Of a stretch of DNA of 8,375 bases, positions 1 to 5,410 are shown one piece after another. Made by a program: the position numbers and the translations under genes. The notes beneath the pieces were generated by a model. The model was not told the origin of the DNA and did not search any database. It was given only the letters and a program-made list of their open reading frames with translations. Within the stretch, counting starts at the first letter, position 1, and every line of letters begins with the position of its first letter. Origin of the DNA: Gaiellasilicea sp045403015 (GTDB taxonomy: Bacteria > Actinomycetota > Thermoleophilia > Gaiellales > Gaiellaceae). The stretch is from positions 1 to 8,375 of the forward strand of contig JAXIPI010000330.1 of NCBI GenBank assembly GCA_045403015.1, given 5' to 3'.

Positions 1-267
1 CTTCGGGTCGAGGACACCGGTCCCGGTCTGAAGACCGAAGAGCTCGAGCGGGCGTTCGAGCGCTTCTACCTCTACTCCCGCTACGGCCGCGAACGTCCGG
101 TGGGCACCGGGCTTGGACTCGCGATCGTGAAGGAGCTCGCGGAGGGCATGGGTGGCTCGGTCGCCGCAGCGAGCGCACCCGGCGAGCTGACCGTCTTCAC
201 CGTGCGCCTTCCCGTCGCCACCACGGGCGGCAGCGAGCACGCCGGCACGGCGCTCACCAGCGTCTGA
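1..267 (+). CDS. Sensor histidine kinase, C-terminal fragment (5' end outside window)
   Basis: The frame is open from base 1 to a TGA at 265-267, giving the last 88 residues of a protein that begins upstream. It shows the C-terminal half of a GHKL (HATPase_c) ATP-binding domain: G1 box DTGPGL at residues 5-10, an F-box-like FERFY at 20-24, and G2 box GTGLGLAIVKEL at about 38-49. This is followed by the usual GGSVAAAS strand and a short Ser/Thr/Gly-rich tail. These boxes bind ATP for autophosphorylation of an upstream His that is not in the window. The spacing and FERFY/GTGLGL style fit HisKA-type two-component kinases, which are commonly paired with OmpR-family regulators. The partner gene would lie upstream and cannot be seen. 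The identity as a kinase is secure; the signal and subfamily are not. Confidence 0.92.
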   Translation, partial: LRVEDTGPGLKTEELERAFERFYLYSRYGRERPVGTGLGLAIVKELAEGMGGSVAAASAPGELTVFTVRLPVATTGGSEHAGTALTSV

Positions 268-270
268 GCG

Positions 271-310
271 GTTTTACCGGCGTTTTACGTTCGGCGTACT
301 GCCGGCTGAC
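271..310 (+). promoter_or_regulatory. Tandem 11-bp-period direct repeats, OmpR/PhoB-type operator candidate
   Basis: The 7-mer GTTTTAC occurs exactly twice, at 271-277 and 282-288, with a 4-bp spacer (CGGC), so the period is 11 bp. Two weaker copies continue in phase: GGCGTAC at 293-299 and GGCTGAC at 304-310, each matching 4 of 7 positions and keeping the terminal AC. Winged-helix OmpR/PhoB-family regulators bind this geometry, and actinobacterial PHO boxes are 11-nt direct repeat units beginning GTTC/GGTC; the resemblance to them is only partial. The site lies 60-100 bp before the RTX-type gene and directly after a histidine kinase gene. A -35-like CTGACA overlaps the last unit (306-311). 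I see no convincing -10 at normal spacing, which would fit an activator-dependent promoter but does not prove one. Confidence 0.42.
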
Positions 311-370
311 AGGCCCCGGAGAGGATGGGCCTACGAAATCGACCCGACAGCTTCGACAGGAGGGACTCTC

Positions 371-940
371 ATGAAGAAGGTCAGATACATGGTCGGCACC
401 ATCGCGGCCCTCACAGCTCTCGTCGCCACCGGGGCCGCGATCGCACACGGCGTCGTGGTCATCAAGGGCACGATGAAGGCCGACACCCTCACCGGCACGC
501 CGGGCAAGGATCGCATCATCGCCCGTGCAGGCGACGACCTCGTGAATGCCGGTGACGGCAACGATCACGTCTACGGCAACCGCGACAACGACACGCTGAA
601 CGGCGACGGCGGCAACGACCGTGTCTGGGGCGGTTACGGCAACGACACCGTCAACGGCGGCGACGGGGACGACGTTCTCCGCGGGCGCCCGGGCGACGAC
701 GCCCTCGACGGCGGCCCCGGCAACGACCGCATCTGGCCCGGCCGCGGCACCGACACGCAGAACGGCGGCGACGGAGACGACGTGCTCCACTCGCTCGCGC
801 GCGACAAGCAGGTCGACACGATCGACTGCGGCGCCGGCAACGACGTGCTCTGGCTGAACGCCAAGGAGACCACGGACGTCTACGTCAACTGCGAGACCGT
901 GAAGTCGGTCGCCGTGCTCGGCGACGGCGACGACTCCTAG
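371..940 (+). CDS. Secreted RTX-type calcium-binding repeat protein
   Basis: This is a 189-aa protein. The ATG has a strong ribosome site, AGGAGGG at 358-364, with a 6-nt spacer. Residues 1-25 look like a Sec signal peptide: basic start (KKVR), a hydrophobic core rich in Ala, Leu, Thr and Val, and an AIA cleavage motif before H26. Residues about 45-140 are roughly ten tandem RTX nonapeptides of the GGxGxDxhx type (for example GDGNDHVYG, GYGNDTVNG, GDGDDVLRG), which in this family fold into a Ca2+-binding parallel beta-roll. A C-terminal cap (about 148-180) carries DCGAGNDV and NCETV. Its two cysteines, C153 and C174, could form a disulfide once exported. The many Asp residues make the protein acidic. 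There is no enzymatic domain and no type I secretion partner in view; Sec export to the wall or medium is inferred. It may be structural or adhesive, and its exact role is unknown. Confidence 0.93.
   Translation: MKKVRYMVGTIAALTALVATGAAIAHGVVVIKGTMKADTLTGTPGKDRIIARAGDDLVNAGDGNDHVYGNRDNDTLNGDGGNDRVWGGYGNDTVNGGDGDDVLRGRPGDDALDGGPGNDRIWPGRGTDTQNGGDGDDVLHSLARDKQVDTIDCGAGNDVLWLNAKETTDVYVNCETVKSVAVLGDGDDS
503..790 (+). repeat. In-frame 27-bp tandem repeats encoding RTX nonapeptides
   Basis: Within the RTX-type gene, imperfect 27-nt units recur about ten times, each around a GGCAACGAC- or GGCGACGAC-like core that encodes GND or GDD. Units diverge at third positions and at the hydrophobic sixth and eighth residues, as expected of an old, selected coding repeat and not of a recent slippage array. 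Recombination between units could change copy number. Confidence 0.82.
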
Positions 941-958
941 CGAATCCGTTTCACACCG

Positions 959-997
959 ACGGCCGGGGGCCTGTGGTGCCTCCGGCCGTTTTCGTTT
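959..997 (+). terminator. Intrinsic terminator of the RTX-type gene
   Basis: A 12-bp stem pairs 959-970 with 978-989 (one G.U pair) around a 7-nt loop, CTGTGGT. It is followed by a T-rich tract, TTTTCGTTT, starting at 989. It begins 18 nt after the RTX-type stop codon. Stem, loop and T-tract together make this the clearest rho-independent terminator in the window, so the RTX-type gene is probably a single-gene transcript at its 3' end. Confidence 0.85.
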
Positions 998-1110
998 CTG
1001 CATGTCCCCCGGTTGAGGGACGACGGCAACTGTGTCGGGCGCCGATACTCACCGTATTGCGGTGAACGAACCCCGGTCCCTTGCGGCGGCCGGAGAGGAC
1101 AGGTGCATTC

Positions 1111-1557
1111 ATGGTTGACCTTGCTAGCGGTCCGAGCGCGTCGGCGAGCCTGCTTGGCGGCTCCGAGCCTCCGTTGAGTCCCGAGATGGTGGGAGGCTCT
1201 CCGTCGTTTCTCGAGGTGCCCGTACCCTTGAAGCCGATCCCGACGGTGATGTCGACGACGACGCTGCCGGCGCCGGCCCCGATTCCCGATCCGCCGGCGC
1301 CGATTGCGGCCTTCGACCCGCCCGCGTTGGTCGAGGCACCGCCGCTCGAGACGACCGCGGCGCGGCTGGTCGTGCGGATGCTGGGCGGCGACGAGCTGGA
1401 GCTCGGCACGTTCGACGATCGGAGTGCGGCGATCGAAGCGGCAAAGGAGCTCGTGGCGAGCTTCAGTGCCGCCGAGGAGTCAGGCGACTGGCCGGAGCTG
1501 GACGGACGCTTCCTCCGCCCTGCCTCGGTCGCCTCGATCGACGTACTCGTCGCGTAA
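1111..1557 (+). CDS. Unrecognised small protein, paralogue A (Pro-rich linker plus shared C-terminal domain)
   Basis: This 148-aa protein has no family I can name. I chose the ATG at 1111 because GGACAGG (1097-1103) precedes it by 7 nt; an in-frame TTG at 1081 has weaker support. Residues 19-28 read EPPLSPEMVG. Residues about 35-80 are a low-complexity linker rich in Pro and Ala. Residues 84-148 form a compact alpha/beta-looking domain: a beta hairpin (RLVVRMLGGDELELGTF), a helix with repeated Ala and Glu, then W127-P-E-L, GRFLRP at 132-137 and a final SIDVL strand. The same N-terminal motif and C-terminal domain recur in the next gene, so the two are tandem paralogues. There is no signal peptide, membrane segment or catalytic motif. 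The conserved WPxL and RFLxP residues suggest a binding or structural module, but function is unknown. Confidence 0.82.
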   Translation: MVDLASGPSASASLLGGSEPPLSPEMVGGSPSFLEVPVPLKPIPTVMSTTTLPAPAPIPDPPAPIAAFDPPALVEAPPLETTAARLVVRMLGGDELELGTFDDRSAAIEAAKELVASFSAAEESGDWPELDGRFLRPASVASIDVLVA

Positions 1558-1684
1558 CTCGTCCGGGCGCCGGTCGGCTGGAGAAATCACGCTTCCGAGG
1601 GACGGCGGCTAGGCGACTTTTGGCACATAGTGAGCGTGTGGAGTGGCACATCGCTCCGCAGCCGCCAACGTTCTAGGAGCCGCA

Positions 1685-1960
1685 GTGCACGCCTATGCCG
1701 AGCCGCCGCTTAGTCCCGCCATCGTCGGTTCTGAGTATCGCCCCACCCCGCTCGATCTACAGCGCCGGGTGGTAGTCCGGCTGCGCGACGGCGAGACAAT
1801 TCTCGTCGGCGGTGCACCCTCGTACGAGGCCGCGCTCGTGCTCGCGCAGAAGACGATCGCAAAGTTCGCGGACGTCAAGGACGGCGAATGGCCGATGCTC
1901 GGCGACCGCTTCCTGAATCCGGACGCGATCGTCTCGGTCGACGTCCTCAAGTGGCACTAG
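1685..1960 (+). CDS. Unrecognised small protein, paralogue B
   Basis: This 91-aa protein is homologous to the preceding gene. The preferred start is GTG at 1685, 5 nt after AGGAG (1675-1679). A longer in-frame GTG at 1643 would give 105 aa but has no properly placed ribosome site. Residues 6-15 read EPPLSPAIVG, matching paralogue A (EPPLSPEMVG). The C-terminal domain (about 27-91) aligns over its whole length with A, including VVR near the first strand, EWPML at 68-72, DRFLNP at 74-79 and SVDVL at 84-88. The Pro-rich linker seen in A is reduced to about ten residues. The TAG stop (1958-1960) lies inside the first arm of the large inverted repeat that follows. The 127-nt gap after A has no clear terminator, so co-transcription is possible. 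Function is unknown. Confidence 0.83.
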   Translation: MHAYAEPPLSPAIVGSEYRPTPLDLQRRVVVRLRDGETILVGGAPSYEAALVLAQKTIAKFADVKDGEWPMLGDRFLNPDAIVSVDVLKWH

Positions 1961-2125
1961 AGGCTTGATGTGGAATTGGCGGGCTGTGGGGCTGTTCCAG
2001 ACCAAGCCAGGGCGGCTAGGCGTCCGAAGCGCAGGCTGGCTGCCTGCGTGAGGACGACGAGACGGCCTGGCGCCGTGTCTGGGGCGGCCCCACAGACCCA
2101 CTCAGGTTTCACATCAAGCCTCTAG
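1957..2125 (+). repeat. Long nested inverted repeat, rod-shaped hairpin (structured RNA or MITE-like element)
   Basis: The two ends pair over 19 bp: 1957-1975 with 2107-2125, 18 Watson-Crick plus G1973.U2109. Inside, 1981-1983 can pair with 2097-2099. A second 19-bp stem joins 1984-2002 to 2077-2095, with 16 Watson-Crick and 3 G.U pairs. Further in, 2006-2011 pairs with 2066-2071, 2021-2025 with 2052-2056, and 2029-2036 with 2042-2049 around the 5-nt loop TGGCT. About 60 pairs cover roughly 70 percent of the 169 nt. All imperfect pairs in the long stems and apical stem are G.U in the + strand. The outer arms begin and end with CTAG, so a palindromic mobile element with a CTAG or TA target duplication is also possible. 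There is no T-tract after it and no credible ORF inside. The pairing is seen directly; the function is inferred. Confidence 0.85.
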
Positions 2126-2199
2126 CCCGAGGGCTCAATTCCCCTATCCGCAGCGGCTGGACGGCTTATTTTGGCGCCTCAAGTGCCGATAGCAACAGC

Positions 2200-5160
2200 A
2201 TGGCCCGTTCAGCAACGGCCTGGTCACTCCGGGCTTACTTTGCGCTCCTGTTCGCTCTCGTCGTCGGCGGCTCGATCGCCGGCGCGTTCTACACGGACAG
2301 GGAGGCGGCACACGATGCGCGTGGCGCGGCGAAGCGTGACCTTGTCTTCTCCGCGACGACGGCGGCGAAGCAGCTCGGGGACCATGTGGTGCAGCTGAAG
2401 GCCACCGCGGCCGGACTCGCTGCCAATCCTCAGATAACACAGGTCTTCGCGAATCCCAAAGCGTGCACCCTCTCCTTCGAGGGTTTCGGCGGCCCGGACC
2501 GTGGCCACATCGACATCATCCGGCCCGACGGCACGGTTGCGTGTTCCTCGAGGCCACTCGCGGTCGCGGCGACCCAGAAGGGCTACGGCACGAGCGCCTG
2601 GCTTCGACGCGCGCTTGCCGAGTCGCTCCTGATCGCGCCGGCAGTCGATGACGTCGGCGGCGGACGCGTGCTGATCGCGACCGCGCCTATTCCGGGACGA
2701 AAGGGATTCGTGGCCGTGTTCGCCGACCTCACGGCGACCGTCACGGCGCTGTCCAACCTCTACGGCGGTGATCGCCGTCACGTCTTTCTCGTCACGACCG
2801 CCGGCGATACCCGCGTCATCTCACGCTCGATCCAGCCCGAGCGGTGGAGCGGGAAGCACCTGACGTACGGCAGGGTCAACCCCCAACCGGGCTCGGAGTG
2901 GCGCGACCTCGACGGAGTGCCGCGCCTGTACGCGCGAGCGCCGGTGCCGCACGCACCCTGGAACCTGTACGTCGGCGTCGACCGGTCCGCCGTGCTTGCC
3001 CCAGTCGAGCACCTCAGGACACGCCAGCTGGTGACGATCGCGGCCGGGCTCGCGTTGCTTCTCCTCGCACTTGCCGTCATCTATCGAAAGGTCGCGTCGC
3101 CGATTCGACGCCTGAGCGCAGCGGTCCACAGGGCACCGGCGGAAGAGACGCCTGAGCCCGTGGCGGTGTCGGGACCGAAGGAAGTGCGGGCGCTTGCGGA
3201 GGACCTGAATGCGCTCGCGGCTTCGGTGCATGCGGAGCTCACGGAACGGCGCCGGGCCGAGACGACCGCAAGGGCCTCCGAAGATACCTATCGGCTCCTC
3301 TTCCAGGACAACCCGAGCCCGATGTACGTCTACGACCTCGAGGGCGGCATCCTCGTCGCCGTCAACGACACTGCCCTCGCCCTCTACGGCTATTCGCGCG
3401 ACGAGTTCGTCGGGATGTCCGTCGAAGACCTCATCGCTCCGGCCGAACTGGACCGGTTGCACACCACCGTCGGCCACCTCAGGGCCGGCCTCCGCAGCGG
3501 GCTCAGCAACTCTGGCATCTGGTCCCACCGTCGGCGCGATGGCTCCGAGCTCGACGTCGAGATCACGGCAACCGACCACGTCTTCGACGGGCGCAAGGCC
3601 CGCGTCGTGCTCGCCTTCGACGTGACCGAACGCGTCGAGGCGGAGCGGCTCATTCGCGTCAGCGAGGCTCGCTACCGCGATCTGTTCGAGAACGCGAGCG
3701 ATCTGATCGCGACCGTGGATCTGGACGGCCGCGTGACCGATGTGAACGAAGCCTTCCTCCGCTCGACCGGCTACAGCCGCGAGGAGCTCCTCGAGCTGCG
3801 CCTCGAGGACCTGATTCCGGTGGAGTCGCGCGAGGCTCTCGACCAGGCACGCACCCGGAAGCTCGCCGGCGCTCTGGACAGCGTCTACGAGCACAAGCTG
3901 CTCGCGCGCGACGGCACGCATATCCAGATGGAGGTCGCGAGCCGGCTGATCTTCGAGGACGGCAAGCCGGTCGGCACCGAAGCCATCTGCCGCGACATCA
4001 GCGAACGCAAGGAGCTCGAGGAGCAACTGCGGCAGGCACAGCGGCTCGAAGCGATCGGACGGCTCGCCGGCGGTGTCGCTCACGACTTCAACAACCTCCT
4101 GACGGTGATCAGCGGCTACACCGAGACTCTGCTCGAGGGGCGCGACCGCGCGTCTGAGCCGGAGCTCGACCAGATCGCAGCCGCTGCCGAGCGGGCGGCC
4201 ATCCTCACCCGTCAGCTCCTCGCGTTCAGCCGACGCCAGGTGCTGCTCCCGCGGGTCCTCCAGCTGAACGACGTCGTTGCCGGCCTGACGCCGATGCTCT
4301 CGAGGCTGATCGGCGAGGACGTCGAGCTCGTCGCAACGCTCGCGCCTTCCCTGGATCCCGTGCTCGCCGACCCGAATCAGCTCGAGCAGGTCCTCGTGAA
4401 CCTCGCCGTCAACGCGCGCGACGCAATGCCCAACGGTGGGTTGCTCACGATCCGCACGGAGAACGTCGAGCTCGACGAGGAGTACGTCGCTCAGCACACC
4501 GACGCCGTCGTCGGCCACCACGTGATGCTCTCCGTCAGCGACACGGGTGTCGGCATGGACGCCGAAACGCTCTCGCACGTCTTCGAGCCGTTCTTCACCA
4601 CGAAGCCGCTGGGGATCGGCACGGGGCTCGGCCTTGCGACGGCCTACGGGATCGTCAGGCAGAGCGGCGGCAGCATGTGGGTCTACAGCGAGCCCGGGCA
4701 GGGGGCGACGTTCAAGGCGCTCCTGCCGCGCGCCGACTCGCCGGCGAGCGAAGAGACTGCGCCCGCGCCGACGCCCGTTGCGGCCAGCGGCTCCGAGACG
4801 ATCCTGCTCGCCGAGGACGAGGAATCGCTCCGGCGGCTCTCGGCGCGCATCCTCGAGCAGCGTGGCTACACGGTGATCGCAGCCGAGACGGCGACCGAGG
4901 CGCTGCGGATCGCCGAACGGAACGGGCGGACGATCGACCTTCTACTCACGGACCTCGTGATGCCGGAGCTCAGCGGCACCGCACTCGCGGAACGCGTGTC
5001 CCAGCTGCTTCCAGACATCCGCGTGCTCTTCATGTCCGGCTACGCCGACGACGTCGTCTCGAGAAACGGCGCGTTGACGCCCGGATCGGCCTTCCTCGAG
5101 AAGCCGTTCAGCGCGAACGATCTCGCCACGAAGGTGCGCGAGACACTCGACGCGGCCTAG
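2200..5160 (+). CDS. Membrane hybrid sensor histidine kinase with receiver domain
   Basis: This 986-aa protein has, in order: transmembrane helix 1 (about 11-31); an extracytoplasmic Cache-like sensor (about 32-275, with RPDGTVACSS at 108-117 and VLIATAPIPG near 157-166); transmembrane helix 2 (about 277-295); a HAMP-type linker (about 296-348); two PAS domains (about 360-480 and 487-605); and HisKA with phospho-acceptor H628 in GGVAHDFNN. The HATPase has its N box at N734-N738, G1 DTGVGM at 781-786, FEPFFTTK at 795-802 and G2 GTGLGL at 807-812. A C-terminal receiver (about 867-984) has acidic E872/D873, acceptor D918 (TDLVMP), S946 and K968. All catalytic residues are present, so it should autophosphorylate and pass phosphate to its own receiver. 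It has no DNA-binding output; an Hpt protein or separate regulator is expected but not seen. The ATG at 2200 lacks a clear ribosome site, yet gives a sensible basic start before helix 1. The ligand is unknown. Confidence 0.95.
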   Translation: MARSATAWSLRAYFALLFALVVGGSIAGAFYTDREAAHDARGAAKRDLVFSATTAAKQLGDHVVQLKATAAGLAANPQITQVFANPKACTLSFEGFGGPDRGHIDIIRPDGTVACSSRPLAVAATQKGYGTSAWLRRALAESLLIAPAVDDVGGGRVLIATAPIPGRKGFVAVFADLTATVTALSNLYGGDRRHVFLVTTAGDTRVISRSIQPERWSGKHLTYGRVNPQPGSEWRDLDGVPRLYARAPVPHAPWNLYVGVDRSAVLAPVEHLRTRQLVTIAAGLALLLLALAVIYRKVASPIRRLSAAVHRAPAEETPEPVAVSGPKEVRALAEDLNALAASVHAELTERRRAETTARASEDTYRLLFQDNPSPMYVYDLEGGILVAVNDTALALYGYSRDEFVGMSVEDLIAPAELDRLHTTVGHLRAGLRSGLSNSGIWSHRRRDGSELDVEITATDHVFDGRKARVVLAFDVTERVEAERLIRVSEARYRDLFENASDLIATVDLDGRVTDVNEAFLRSTGYSREELLELRLEDLIPVESREALDQARTRKLAGALDSVYEHKLLARDGTHIQMEVASRLIFEDGKPVGTEAICRDISERKELEEQLRQAQRLEAIGRLAGGVAHDFNNLLTVISGYTETLLEGRDRASEPELDQIAAAAERAAILTRQLLAFSRRQVLLPRVLQLNDVVAGLTPMLSRLIGEDVELVATLAPSLDPVLADPNQLEQVLVNLAVNARDAMPNGGLLTIRTENVELDEEYVAQHTDAVVGHHVMLSVSDTGVGMDAETLSHVFEPFFTTKPLGIGTGLGLATAYGIVRQSGGSMWVYSEPGQGATFKALLPRADSPASEETAPAPTPVAASGSETILLAEDEESLRRLSARILEQRGYTVIAAETATEALRIAERNGRTIDLLLTDLVMPELSGTALAERVSQLLPDIRVLFMSGYADDVVSRNGALTPGSAFLEKPFSANDLATKVRETLDAA

Positions 5161-5172
5161 AGCCGGTCGATC

Positions 5173-5223
5173 GTAACGACCTGGTGTAACGCGGTTGATT
5201 CCGCACTGGGGCTGGTCTACGCT
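5173..5223 (+). promoter_or_regulatory. Putative sigma70-type promoter with upstream GTAACG direct repeat
   Basis: A -35 candidate TTGATT (5195-5200) and a -10 candidate TACGCT (5218-5223, TAnnnT form) are separated by exactly 17 bp, predicting a start near 5230. Immediately upstream, GTAACG occurs at 5173-5178 and again at 5186-5191 (13-bp period), where an activator or repressor could sit. This is the best core promoter match I found in the window. It would drive the 768-aa gene with a leader of about 180 nt. The first GTAACG also overlaps a weak 5-bp hairpin (5165-5169 with 5177-5181) just after the kinase stop. Confidence 0.45.
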
Positions 5224-5255
5224 CGCCGCTCAGGCGACGAGTTCCGAGAGGCGTC

Positions 5256-5333
5256 ATGAACGCGTGCTTCGATCGTTGCTGCGGCACACAAGCAGACTGC
5301 GGCGAGAGGTTCCGCCGTGGCCCTCCTTCCTAG
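5256..5333 (+). CDS. Possible Cys-rich 25-aa micro-ORF in the leader of the 768-aa gene
   Basis: An ATG at 5256 follows GAGAGG (5246-5251) by 4 nt, a slightly short spacer, and the frame runs 25 codons to a TAG at 5331-5333. The peptide starts MNACFDRCC and has four cysteines, at positions 4, 8, 9 and 15, all encoded TGC, plus a basic, Pro-ending tail. It lies about 26 nt after the predicted transcription start and ends 77 nt before the ATG of the 768-aa gene. It could be a leader peptide or a small metal- or thiol-binding peptide. Equally, a 25-codon frame can occur by chance in GC-rich DNA. I recognise no family. Confidence 0.22.
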   Translation: MNACFDRCCGTQADCGERFRRGPPS

Positions 5334-5410
5334 GCCGTCACCTGGGCCGCTAGCGCGCCCGCCACCCGGCGTGCCTCGTCGACCATTCCCGACCTTGGAA
5401 GGAGCAGGAA

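Noticed and set aside
503..790. CRISPR-like or satellite DNA array
   Set aside because: The repeats are in-frame, coding and without unique spacers; they are RTX nonapeptide units.
254..1003. A 249-codon - strand frame across the RTX-type gene
   Set aside because: Its Val/Ala-rich repeats are simply the antisense of the RTX codons; the + strand has signal peptide, ribosome site and terminator.
1013..1049. Promoter from TTGAGG (1013) and GATACT (1044)
   Set aside because: The 25-bp spacer is far outside the normal 16-19 bp.
1049..1065. Inverted repeat TCACCG-TATTG-CGGTGA upstream of paralogue A
   Set aside because: Only 6 bp per arm with no paired promoter elements at sensible spacing; it may be an operator but is too short to call.
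1957..2125. Integron attC site or retron-type RNA
   Set aside because: The outer arms lack the GTTRRRY/RYYYAAC core sites of attC, no integrase is present, and no reverse transcriptase gene adjoins for a retron.
2124..2135. AGCCC-GA-GGGCT palindrome as a terminator after the large hairpin
   Set aside because: The 2-nt loop is too tight and no T-tract follows; it also overlaps the end of the larger fold.
2821..4578. Long open frame on the - strand (585 codons) opposite the hybrid kinase
   Set aside because: It lies entirely antisense to a kinase with all conserved boxes; its composition is that of a GC-rich antisense shadow and shows no domain or ribosome site.
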